Shown here: positions 25,627-33,610 of the stretch, in pieces | Layout: the number at the start of each line of letters is the position of its first letter | Numbering within the stretch: position 1 is the stretch's first letter | Origin: CAKZKT01 sp034434235 | Lineage (GTDB): Bacteria > Chloroflexota > Anaerolineae > CG2-30-64-16 | DNA length: 64,000 nucleotides | Assembly: GCA_034434235.1 (NCBI GenBank) | Contig: DAOTZV010000088.1 | Span: forward strand, 35,599 to 99,598 | Reading direction: 5' to 3' | Notes under the pieces: model-generated | Databases searched by the model: none | What the model was told of the DNA's origin: nothing | The model's input: only the letters and a program-made list of their open reading frames with translations | Program-made: the position numbers and the translations under genes

Positions 25627-27408
25627 ATGTACATCCTCGGCATCTCTGCCCTGTACCATGATTCGGCCGCCGCGCTGCTCGCCGATGGCGAGCTGATCGC
25701 GGCCGCGCAAGAGGAACGGTTCAGCCGCATCAAGTTCGACCACCGCTTCCCGACCCAAGCCATCAACTATTGCCTGCGCCAGGCGGGGATCACGGTTCAC
25801 GACCTGGACTACGTCGTCTTCTACGAAAAGCCGTTGCCCAAGTTCGAGCGCATCCTGCTCTCGCACCTGGACACGTTTCCCCGCTCGTGGCAGGTATTCC
25901 GCGAGGCGATGATCGCCTGGCTCGGCGAGAAGCTCTGGATGCGCTCGCTGATGCAGAGCAAGCTGCCGGTGCCGGCCGGCCGCATCCTCTTCGTGGAGCA
26001 CCATCTGGCGCACGCGGCGAGCGCCATGTACTGCGCGCCCTTCGCCGAGGCGGCCGTGTTGACGATTGACGGCGTGGGCGAATGGACGACCGGCACGCTC
26101 GGCTCGGCCACGGCCCAATGGAACGGCGTCGGCCCGGCCAACCGCATCCACCTGACCCACGAGACGCGCTTCCCGCACTCGCTGGGCCTGCTCTACTCCG
26201 CTTTCACCGCCTGGTTGGGCTTCAAGGTCAACAGCGGCGAGTACAAGGTGATGGGCATGGCCCCTTACGGCCAACCCAGATACATGGACAGGCTGGAAAA
26301 GATCGTCAAGGTCTACGACGACGGCAGCTTGTGGCTGAACATGGATTACTTCAGCTACCATTACTCGCTCGACCAGACCTACAACCGGCGCTTCGTGGAG
26401 TTGTTCGGGCCGCCCCGCCAGCCCGAGGCGCCCTTCTTCACCCGCACCACCGGCGATGACATTCGCGGCCGCGAGCGCCAGGCGGATGAAAACCAGTATT
26501 ATGCGGATGTGGCGGCCAGCGTCCAGCGCCTCACCGAGGAGATCATGTTGAAGATGGCGCGCGCCGCGCACCGCCAGAGCGGCATGAAAAACCTGGTGAT
26601 GGCCGGCGGCGTGGCACTCAACAGCGTGGCCAACGGCCGCATCATGCGCGAGTCGCCGTTCGAGCAGGTGTACATCCAGCCCAATGCCGGGGATGCGGGC
26701 GGCGCGCTGGGCGCGGCGCTCTACGTGTGGCATGTGCTGTTGGGCAAGCCGCGGCGATTCGTGATGGAACACGCCTATTACGGCGCGGCGTACTCGGATG
26801 CCGAGATCGAGCAGGCCCTCCGGGGTCGCGGGTTGAAGTTCGAGCCGGTGGCCGACGAGGGCGCGTTGGCCGATCGCATGGTGGACGCGCTGTTGCGGGG
26901 CAAGGTGATCGGCCTGTTCCAGGGCCGGTTCGAGTGGGGGCCGCGCGCGCTGGGCAACCGCTCGATCCTGGCCGACCCGCGGCGGCCCGAGATGAAAGAC
27001 ATCGTCAACAGCAAGATCAAGTTCCGCGAGCTGTTTCGGCCCTTCGCGCCCGTGGTCACCGAAGAAGATGCTCCGCGCTACTTCGATCTCCAGAAGGCCG
27101 AGGGGCAATATCCGCAGCGCTTCATGCTGATGGTCTCGCCGGTGCACCAGGACCGGGGCGCGGAGATCCCGGCCGTGAACCACATGGGCACCGGCCGGCT
27201 GCAGACCATCCGCCGCGCGTGGAACCCGCTCTACTACGAGACCGTGCGTCGCTTCGGCCAGGCGACGGGCGTGCCCGTGCTGCTCAACACCAGCTTCAAC
27301 CTGCGCGCCGAGCCGATCGTGACAACCCCCGAGAACGCGCTGCACACGTTCTTCAGCAGCGATCTCGACATGTTGGTGCTCAACCGCTACGTCGTGACCA
27401 AAGGGTAA
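25627..27408 (+). CDS. O-carbamoyltransferase, NodU/TobZ family
   Basis: A 593-residue COG2192 protein that moves the carbamoyl group of carbamoyl phosphate to a hydroxyl through a carbamoyladenylate. The N-terminal Kae1-like domain begins ILGISALYHDSAAALLADG and EERFSRIKFD. The metal-site histidines lie in HHLAHAASAMYCAPF (about residue 125), and ATP binding in MAGGVALNSVANGRI. The C-terminal carbamoyltransferase domain has RALGNRSILADPRRPEMK and RELFRPFAPVV. The product is probably a carbamoylated sugar or cell-envelope polymer; the acceptor cannot be read from the sequence. It forms a unit with the two small membrane proteins upstream. Confidence 0.94.
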   Translation: MYILGISALYHDSAAALLADGELIAAAQEERFSRIKFDHRFPTQAINYCLRQAGITVHDLDYVVFYEKPLPKFERILLSHLDTFPRSWQVFREAMIAWLGEKLWMRSLMQSKLPVPAGRILFVEHHLAHAASAMYCAPFAEAAVLTIDGVGEWTTGTLGSATAQWNGVGPANRIHLTHETRFPHSLGLLYSAFTAWLGFKVNSGEYKVMGMAPYGQPRYMDRLEKIVKVYDDGSLWLNMDYFSYHYSLDQTYNRRFVELFGPPRQPEAPFFTRTTGDDIRGRERQADENQYYADVAASVQRLTEEIMLKMARAAHRQSGMKNLVMAGGVALNSVANGRIMRESPFEQVYIQPNAGDAGGALGAALYVWHVLLGKPRRFVMEHAYYGAAYSDAEIEQALRGRGLKFEPVADEGALADRMVDALLRGKVIGLFQGRFEWGPRALGNRSILADPRRPEMKDIVNSKIKFRELFRPFAPVVTEEDAPRYFDLQKAEGQYPQRFMLMVSPVHQDRGAEIPAVNHMGTGRLQTIRRAWNPLYYETVRRFGQATGVPVLLNTSFNLRAEPIVTTPENALHTFFSSDLDMLVLNRYVVTKG

Positions 27409-27465
27409 GGGCGGACGGCGTCCGCCCATCCCCTGCGGCGCACGCCGCGCCGGGGCACGCGCCCC

Positions 27466-27567
27466 ATAGGCATCAAGCTAAGCTTTGGAACTGCTTCCAG
27501 CCGGTCTGTGACCGGCGTCGTCGGCTTGCACATGTCGTCTCAGGCGGCCAGACGGGGGTCACAGACT
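27466..27567 (+). mobile_element. Truncated copy (B) of the 162-bp element
   Basis: This starts with the full terminal sequence ATAGGCATCAAGCTAA and runs 102 bp until copy C begins. It carries GGTCTGTGACCGG and GGGGTCACAGAC. Both arms differ from the other copies (GTCTGCGAC and GTCGCAGAC) by changes that restore pairing with each other. Confidence 0.8.
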
Positions 27568-27729
27568 ATAGGCATCAAGCTAAGCTTTGAAACAGCTTCC
27601 AGCCGGTCTGCGACCGGCGTCGTCGGCCTGCACATGTCGTCGCAGGCGGCCAGACGGGGGTCGCAGACCCCCTGCGAGCGAGAGAAAACATGGCGTAAAA
27701 CGCCATCTTCCTGTTAGCTTGATGCTTAT
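27568..27729 (+). mobile_element. Complete copy (C) of the 162-bp element
   Basis: A 162-bp unit bounded by ATAGGCATCAAGCTAA and TTAGCTTGATGCTTAT. It is the same length as copy A (14820-14981) and in the opposite orientation. Inside are GTCTGCGAC and GTCGCAGAC arms and a GATGGCG/CGCCATC-type hairpin (ATGGCGTAAAACGCCAT). The whole 27409-27749 gap is filled by copies B and C and short GC-rich flanks; no gene is seen there. Confidence 0.85.
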
Positions 27730-27749
27730 GGGCACGCGCCCGGGCGCCC

Positions 27750-29093
27750 CTACGGATTGGGGGCCAGGAGGCCGCTTGCGCGCAGGAAAGCGGCCGTGGC
27801 CTCGGCCGCCAGCCGTTCGCCGGCCGGCGTCCAATGGCCGTCCACCCGCAGGTGGAGCGGTTGGCTCGATGTGGCCGCGGCCTGCCGGAAGATCGGCAAC
27901 AGATCGAGGAACGCCGCGCCGGCCTGCTCGGCGATCCGGCCGGCCGCGCGGTTGGGCTGTTCGAGATCCCATTGTTCCCGCTGCATGGCCGCATAGCGGC
28001 GCACGATCCGCTCCCAGCGTTCCGCGTACACCTGCTCGGGCGCGGGCACGGCGACGACGGCCAACCGGCCGTCCTGGCCGGCGACCTCTCGCGCGAGCGC
28101 CTTGACCAGGTCGCCGGCCAGGGCCATCGCGTCGAGCCATTCCCCGGTCGGCGGCCGGCGATATACGCCGTAGGCCACCGGCACGTAATCGGGCCCCATG
28201 GCCGCGGTGGCCGCAGCGTTCGGCGCGTCCATCAGCCCCCAGCCGGCCAGCTTCAACGCCAGGCCGGGCGCGGCCTCGTCCAACACAGGGCCGACGAAGC
28301 GGTAGAACGCCGAATGGCGGCTCAACCAGGCCCGCGCACCGGCCAGCGCATCCCGCCAGGACGCATGGCCGGCCCCCTCTGCAGCGCGGCCCCCGTCCGC
28401 TGCCCTGCCCCGCGCGAATGTCGGCCGGGGGACCGCCGCCGGGTCGAACGGATAGTAGCGTAGCTTCAGCTCGCCGGCCTCCCGATAGAAGAAGGGCTTC
28501 TGGATGCGGCCCATGTTGGCCACCTCCAGCGCCTCGGAGACGTTCTGGAAGTCGTTGCCCGGGAAAAAGGCCAACACCACCAGGTCGGGCCGATATTTGA
28601 CCCCCTCGGCCCGAAACCAGAGCAGTTGCTGATCCGTGCCCCAGCCGCTCACCCCGGCATTGATCACCTCGTAGCGGAGGCCGGAACCGGCGTCGGCGTT
28701 GAGCCGGGCTTCCAGGACCTTGCCGAAGGTCTGCTCCAGCGGCACGCGCAGGCCCTCGACGTAGGAGTCGCCCAGCAGGAGGATGCGCCGCACGCCCGCG
28801 GGCTTATCGTAGCCGGGCCGCTCCACATCGCGCAGGCCCTGGCTGTTGATCGTCACCTGGACGTCGTACTCGTGGTGCGGATTGAACCAGCGTCCGGCCG
28901 CGCCGGGCTGCAACGACCAGCCGGTCTGCGGATCGGTGCGCCAGAAATGGCCGGCCGGTCCGGCCGGGGGCGCCAGGTTCAGGACGCGGGTCAACCCCTC
29001 AAGCAACAACAATGCGGCGGTCAGGCCGAACAGGGCCATCCCCGCGCCGGCCATCAGGCCACGCATACGCAGTTTCAGCTCTTTCGCAATCAT
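27750..29093 (-). CDS. Membrane-anchored SGNH/GDSL hydrolase-like protein
   Basis: A 447-residue protein with an N-terminal signal-anchor (about 12-37) and an extracytoplasmic SGNH hydrolase-like domain. Block I is RILLLGDSYVEG with nucleophile S110. A later block has GVSGWGTDQQLLWF, and the C-terminal Asp/His dyad lies in HLRVDGHWTPAGERLAAE. Proteins of this build act as O-acyl esterases or acyltransferases on surface glycans. It converges with the carbamoyltransferase cluster, and SGNH genes are frequent neighbours of such clusters. TACAAT ends 7 nt before the ATG, so the message may be leaderless. Confidence 0.85.
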   Translation of the reverse strand: MIAKELKLRMRGLMAGAGMALFGLTAALLLLEGLTRVLNLAPPAGPAGHFWRTDPQTGWSLQPGAAGRWFNPHHEYDVQVTINSQGLRDVERPGYDKPAGVRRILLLGDSYVEGLRVPLEQTFGKVLEARLNADAGSGLRYEVINAGVSGWGTDQQLLWFRAEGVKYRPDLVVLAFFPGNDFQNVSEALEVANMGRIQKPFFYREAGELKLRYYPFDPAAVPRPTFARGRAADGGRAAEGAGHASWRDALAGARAWLSRHSAFYRFVGPVLDEAAPGLALKLAGWGLMDAPNAAATAAMGPDYVPVAYGVYRRPPTGEWLDAMALAGDLVKALAREVAGQDGRLAVVAVPAPEQVYAERWERIVRRYAAMQREQWDLEQPNRAAGRIAEQAGAAFLDLLPIFRQAAATSSQPLHLRVDGHWTPAGERLAAEATAAFLRASGLLAPNP

Positions 29094-29148
29094 AGCGGCT
29101 ATTGTAGCGCTTTTCGCGCCATCGGCGAAAACCAGGCGCCGCGGATGT

Positions 29149-29178
29149 TTGACCGGCGCCGACGTGGTCGAGTATAAT
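29149..29178 (+). promoter_or_regulatory. selD promoter
   Basis: TTGACC (29149-29154), an 18-bp spacer and a consensus TATAAT (29173-29178). It precedes the GTG start of selD by 36 bp; GGGAGAAATA serves as the ribosome site. Confidence 0.72.
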
Positions 29179-29214
29179 GGGCGGGCAGGACGCCATTCTG
29201 GGAGAAATAACATC

Positions 29215-30264
29215 GTGACGCGCGAACAGATCATCAAGTTGACCTCGCTCAGCTCGTGTGCGGGCTGAGCGTCCAAGCTGCCGGCCGGGCAGCTTGCGCA
29301 GGTTCTGCGCAGCCTGGACAACCTGTTTCCGGCCGCCGAGCACCCCAACTTGCTGGTGGGGTTGGGCGCGCCCGACGATGCGGCCGTCTATCGGCTCAAC
29401 GACGAGCTGGCGCTGATCCAGACCGTGGATTTCTTCACGCCGATCGTGGATACGCCCTACGAGTACGGCGCGATCGCGGCTGCCAACGCGCTGAGCGATG
29501 TCTATGCCATGGGCGGCGAGGTGCTCTTCGCGTTGAACCTGGCGGCCTTCCCGCCCGATCTGCCCGCCGACCTGCTGGCCGAGATCCTGCGCGGGGGCGC
29601 CGAGATCGTGCGCTCGGTCGGCGCGGCCATCGCCGGCGGCCACACGATCCAGGACAAGGAGCCGAAGTACGGCCTGGCCGTGACCGGCGTCGTGCACCCC
29701 GACCGCATCTTCACCAAGGGGGGCGGCCGGCCCGGCGATATACTGATCCTGACCAAGCCGCTGGGCACGGGCACGATCACCACGGCCATCAAGCGCGGGG
29801 TCGTGGAAAGCGCGCATCTGGAGGCGGCCGTCGCCAGCATGATGCGCCTGAACCGCACGGCCGCGCAGGCCGCGCACGCGGCCGGCGTGCGCGCGGCTAC
29901 CGACATCACCGGCTTCGGCCTGATCGGCCACGCGTCCGAGATGGCCGCGGCCGGCGGGGTGCGCCTGCGCATTCGTTTCGACGCGCTGCCCTGGTTGCCG
30001 GGCGCGCTGAAATATGCCGAAGATTGGATCTTCGCCGGCGGCGCGCACAGCAACCACGCGTTCTACAACCCGCTGGTGACCTACACGCGGCCGATCGCCG
30101 ACTGGCAGGAGACCCTGCTGCACGACCCCCAGACATCTGGCGGCCTGCTGATCGCCGTGCCCGCCGACCGCCTGGAGCGGTTTGCGGCTTTCTGTCGGGC
30201 GCACGGCCAGGAGTTCTGGTGCATCGGAGAGGTGACGGAAGGGACCGGAATCGAGATTGTGTGA
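29215..30264 (+). CDS. selD: Selenide, water dikinase, selenocysteine-containing (TGA read-through)
   Basis: SelD makes selenophosphate from selenide and ATP. From GTG 29215 the frame is open except for a TGA at 29266-29268 (codon 18). The reading around it is SSCAG-U-ASKLPAG, aligning the TGA with the catalytic Cys17 of E. coli SelD (GAGCGCK). Everything after it is a good SelD: GAPDDAAVYRLND, QTVDFFTPIVD, GGHTIQDKEPKYGLAVTG, TDITGFGLIGHA and TSGGLLIAVP. Read through, it gives 349 aa, the normal SelD length. A perfect hairpin follows the TGA (29275-29295). Starting after the TGA would lose the catalytic region. The stop TGA is immediately followed by the -10 of the next gene. Confidence 0.9.
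29275..29295 (+). promoter_or_regulatory. Candidate bacterial SECIS hairpin in selD
   Basis: AAGCTGCC (29275-29282) pairs perfectly with GGCAGCTT (29288-29295) across a GGCCG loop, starting 6 nt after the in-frame TGA. Bacterial SECIS elements are short hairpins just 3' of the UGA with a G-rich apical loop read by SelB, and this fits. Confidence 0.7.
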
Positions 30265-30270
30265 TACAAT
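30265..30270 (+). promoter_or_regulatory. -10 box for a probably leaderless MFS message
   Basis: TGATACAAT (extended -10, hexamer 30265-30270) begins in the selD stop codon and ends 6 nt before the MFS start codon. Transcription would start at or next to the A of ATG, and no Shine-Dalgarno sequence is present. Confidence 0.5.
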
Positions 30271-30276
30271 CTTTCT

Positions 30277-31599
30277 ATGAGCATGCAAGCACTCCGCAAT
30301 GCCCGCGGCAACCTGAGCCGCCTGTTTGCCGACCGCGCCAGCGCGAGCATCGAGGAGCGGAACTACCGCAACCTCATGCTCAGCGGCGCCTGGTTCGGCC
30401 CGGTAGATGGCGGCATCTTCAATTTCCTGCCCGTCTTCCTGGCGCGCCTGGGCGCTTCCCCTTCGCTGGTCAGTCTCCTGACCTCGGGGCCGTCGCTGAT
30501 CGGTATTGTCACCTACCTGCCGGGCGGCGCCTATGTCGAGCGCCAGCCCGATCTGATCCGCGTGCTGGTGCGCGCGGTCTTCCTGTCGCGCATCTTCTAT
30601 CCCCTGATTGCGCTGGCGCCGCTGTTCGTGCCGCGGGATGCCCTGCCGGCCGCGATCGTGGCGTTCTGGATCCTGCAATCGTTGCCCGCGGCGATCCACA
30701 TCCCGGCCTTCGCCGCCATGATCCAGCGCGCCATCCCGGCCGAACGTCGCTCCCGTTTCAACGGCACGCGCTGGGGCCTCATGTCCCTCATCTCGGGCGC
30801 CACCATTGCGCTGTTCGGCCTCCTCCTCGACCGCACGGCCTTTCCGCTCGGCTATCAGATCGTCTTCATGGTCTCGTTCGTTGCCTCGATGCTGAACATG
30901 TACTACTTCGGCCGGGTGCAGCTTTTGCCGGAAGCGAGGCCGGCCGAACTGAGCCGAACGGCCCGGCCGGGCGCCGCCGAACGGCCGGGGCTGCTGGCGC
31001 AACTGCGGGGCTTCCTGCGCTCTTTTGCCGACCATCCGCCCTTCATGCGCTTCAACACGGCCAGCTTCCTCTTCCGCGTGGCGTTGATGATGCCGGCCGG
31101 CCTCTTCAGCATCTATTGGGTGCGGGCTTTGCAGGCCAATGATGCCTGGATTGGGTTGCGCGGTACAGCCGGCTACGCGGCTTTGGTGTTAGGATATTGG
31201 CTTTGGGGGCGCGTGGCAACACGGACCGGCCACCGCGGCGTGCTGTTGATGTGCGGCGCGGGCACCGCGTTTTACCCCATCATGACCGCGCTGGCGCCGT
31301 CGGTCGAATGGCTCTTGCCGGCGGCCGCGCTGTGGGGATTGACGATCTCGGGCGTGGACATCGGCCTGTTCGACATGATGCTGATCTCGTCGCCGGCCGG
31401 CCGGTTGCCCAGTTTTGCCGCGATGGCCAACATGCTGAACAACGTCGCGCTGGCCATCGGGCCGTTGCTCGGCGCGGGGCTGGCCGGACTGATCGGCATT
31501 CGCGAGGCGCTGCTGGTCATCGGCGGGCTGCAATTGGTCGCTACGGCCGGCTTTCTCTTGTTGCCCGGCCCGGAAGAAGAAAAGGCAATGGCTCATTGA
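30277..31599 (+). CDS. Major facilitator superfamily transporter
   Basis: A 440-residue protein with about 12 helices. It shows FGPVDGGIFNFLPVFLARLGASPSLVSL, and RAIPAERRSRFNGTRWGLMS as the loop 4/5 region. The second half starts after a charged central loop (about 215-245). The substrate is unknown. It lies 12 bp after selD with its own -10, and 17 bp before pdhA, so it may be transcribed with either. A degraded second MFS gene lies at 49.2 kb. Confidence 0.85.
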   Translation: MSMQALRNARGNLSRLFADRASASIEERNYRNLMLSGAWFGPVDGGIFNFLPVFLARLGASPSLVSLLTSGPSLIGIVTYLPGGAYVERQPDLIRVLVRAVFLSRIFYPLIALAPLFVPRDALPAAIVAFWILQSLPAAIHIPAFAAMIQRAIPAERRSRFNGTRWGLMSLISGATIALFGLLLDRTAFPLGYQIVFMVSFVASMLNMYYFGRVQLLPEARPAELSRTARPGAAERPGLLAQLRGFLRSFADHPPFMRFNTASFLFRVALMMPAGLFSIYWVRALQANDAWIGLRGTAGYAALVLGYWLWGRVATRTGHRGVLLMCGAGTAFYPIMTALAPSVEWLLPAAALWGLTISGVDIGLFDMMLISSPAGRLPSFAAMANMLNNVALAIGPLLGAGLAGLIGIREALLVIGGLQLVATAGFLLLPGPEEEKAMAH

Positions 31600-31616
31600 G
31601 CAAGGAGGTGTCTGAG

Positions 31617-32609
31617 GTGACGAAAGCTCTCACCAATTCCGAATTACTCGAACTCTATCGGCAGATGGCGCTCATCCGGCGCTTCGAGGAGAAGTCGGCC
31701 GAGCTGTACGCCGAAGGCAAGATCGGCGGCTTCCTGCACCTGTACATCGGCGAAGAGGCGATCGCCGTGGGCAGTTGCAAGGCCCTGTTGCCCACCGATC
31801 ACCTGTTGACCGCCTATCGCGATCACGGCTGGGCCATCGCCCGCGGCTTGCCGGCCGAGCGGGTCATGGCCGAGCTGTTGGGCAAGGCCACCGGCGTCAG
31901 CGGCGGCAAGGGCGGCTCGATGCACCTGGCCAGCGCCGAACATCGCTACTGGGGCGGTCATGCCATCGTCGGCGGACATCTGCCGCTGGCGACCGGCGTC
32001 GGGCTGGAGATCCGCTACAACAATAAGCCGGATGCCGTGCTCTGCGTGCTGGGCGAAGGCACGACCAACATCGGCTACTTCCACGAATCGCTGAACCTGG
32101 CCGCGCTCTGGAAGCTGCCGGTAATCTATCTGGTCGAGAACAACCAGTACGGCATGGGCACCGAGGTGGGCCGGGCGTCGGCCCTCACCAACATCTACGA
32201 AAAAGGATGCGCCTACGGCATCGAGAACCGACAGTTCAACGGCCAGGATGTCATCGAGACCTACGAGGTGATGTCCGAGGCGCTCGCTTACGCGCGGCAA
32301 GAGGGCCCCGTGCTCCTGGAAGCGCTCACCTATCGCTACGTCGGCCATTCGATGGGCGACCCGGAGCGCTATCGCACCAAGGCCGAGATCGAGATGTGGC
32401 GCGAGCGCGATCCGCTCTGTCGGATCGAGGACAAGATGACGTCCGAAGGCACCGCGAGCTTCGACGATTTCACCCGCATTCAGGCCGAAGTCGCGGCCGC
32501 AGTGGACGAGATGGTCAAATTCGCCGAAGCAAGCCCGGAGCCGGAAGACGCCGCGCTCTGGGAGCATATTTACGTCGAATCCGGCGCCGACATGGGCGGG
32601 AGGTTGTGA
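31617..32609 (+). CDS. pdhA: Pyruvate dehydrogenase E1 component, alpha subunit
   Basis: A 330-residue ThDP-dependent E1 alpha (pyruvate or acetoin type). The ThDP/Mg motif is GEGTTNIGYFHESLNLAALW ending in ENNQYG. The N-terminal part has RRFEEKSAELYAEGKIGGFLH and GVSGGKGGSMHLAS; the phosphorylation-loop region is YVGHSMGDPERYR. The GTG start at 31617 follows AAGGAGG. It is the first gene of a three-gene complex operon; E1 beta starts 4 bp after it. Confidence 0.94.
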   Translation: MTKALTNSELLELYRQMALIRRFEEKSAELYAEGKIGGFLHLYIGEEAIAVGSCKALLPTDHLLTAYRDHGWAIARGLPAERVMAELLGKATGVSGGKGGSMHLASAEHRYWGGHAIVGGHLPLATGVGLEIRYNNKPDAVLCVLGEGTTNIGYFHESLNLAALWKLPVIYLVENNQYGMGTEVGRASALTNIYEKGCAYGIENRQFNGQDVIETYEVMSEALAYARQEGPVLLEALTYRYVGHSMGDPERYRTKAEIEMWRERDPLCRIEDKMTSEGTASFDDFTRIQAEVAAAVDEMVKFAEASPEPEDAALWEHIYVESGADMGGRL

Positions 32610-32613
32610 TCCG

Positions 32614-33597
32614 ATGACACGCATGTCTGTTCGAGAGGCGATCAGCGCGGCTCTGCGCGAAGAGATGTACCGCGACGAGCGGGTCTTCATCATGGGCGAG
32701 GAGATCGGCAAGTGGGGCGGCACCTACGCCGTCACGCGCGGCTTCCTCGACGAGTTCGGCGAGAAGCGCGTGCGCGATACCCCCATCGCCGAGGGCGTGA
32801 TCGTCGGCGCGGCCATCGGCGCGGCCATCGCCGGCCTGCGCCCCGTGGCCGAGCTGATGACGATCAACTTCGCGTTCCTGGCCATGGACCAGATCGTCAA
32901 CCACGCGGCGAAGATCCATTACATGTTCAACGGCCAGATCCGCGTCCCCCTGGTGATCCGCACGGTGGGCGGCGGCGGCCGTCAGCTCGGCGCCACGCAC
33001 TCCCAGACGCCCGACGCGGTGTTCGCCCACTTCCCCGGCCTGAAGGTCGTCGCGCCCGGCACCCCGGCCGATGCGAAAGGGTTGCTCAAGTCGGCCATTC
33101 GCGACGACAATCCGGTCTTCTTCATCGAGCACGCCACCCTGTACCAGGTCAAGGGGGAAGTGCCCGACGACGAAGACTTCCTGGTGCCGATCGGCGTCTC
33201 GGATGTGAAGCGCGAGGGCAAGGATGTGACGATCGTATCCTATTCCAAGATGTTGCAAACCTCGCTGGAAGCAGCCGACAAACTGGCCGGCGAAGGGATC
33301 GAGGCGGAGATCATCGATCTGCGCACCCTGCGGCCGCTGGACATCGAGCCGGTCATCGCGTCGGTGAAGAAGACCAACCGGATCGTCGTGGTCGAAGAGG
33401 GCTGGCGCTCGTTCGGCATCGGCGCGGAGATCTCCAGCCGGGTGACCGAGCTGGCGTTCGACTACCTGGATGCGCCCGTGCGCCGCGTGGCCCAGGCCGA
33501 GGTGCCGTTGCCCTACAATCGGCGGCTGGAGCAACTGGCGTTGCCGCAAGTGGCCGACGTGATCAACGCGGTCAAAGATGTGATGTATCTGCGCTAG
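32614..33597 (+). CDS. pdhB: Pyruvate dehydrogenase E1 component, beta subunit
   Basis: A 327-residue E1 beta. Typical segments are MSVREAISAALREEMYRDERVFIMGEE at the start, FGEKRVRDTPIAEGVIVGAAIGAA, LMTINFAFLAMDQIVNHAAKI and the C-terminal EEGWRSFGIGAEI. It forms the alpha2beta2 E1 that decarboxylates pyruvate and acylates the E2 lipoyl arm. It is 4 bp after pdhA and 13 bp before the E2 gene. Confidence 0.95.
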   Translation: MTRMSVREAISAALREEMYRDERVFIMGEEIGKWGGTYAVTRGFLDEFGEKRVRDTPIAEGVIVGAAIGAAIAGLRPVAELMTINFAFLAMDQIVNHAAKIHYMFNGQIRVPLVIRTVGGGGRQLGATHSQTPDAVFAHFPGLKVVAPGTPADAKGLLKSAIRDDNPVFFIEHATLYQVKGEVPDDEDFLVPIGVSDVKREGKDVTIVSYSKMLQTSLEAADKLAGEGIEAEIIDLRTLRPLDIEPVIASVKKTNRIVVVEEGWRSFGIGAEISSRVTELAFDYLDAPVRRVAQAEVPLPYNRRLEQLALPQVADVINAVKDVMYLR

Positions 33598-33610
33598 AGG
33601 AGAGAGTCGG

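Noticed and set aside
29266..29268. Nonsense mutation making selD a pseudogene
   Set aside because: The codon coincides with the catalytic position, the frame is intact elsewhere, and a SECIS-like hairpin follows.
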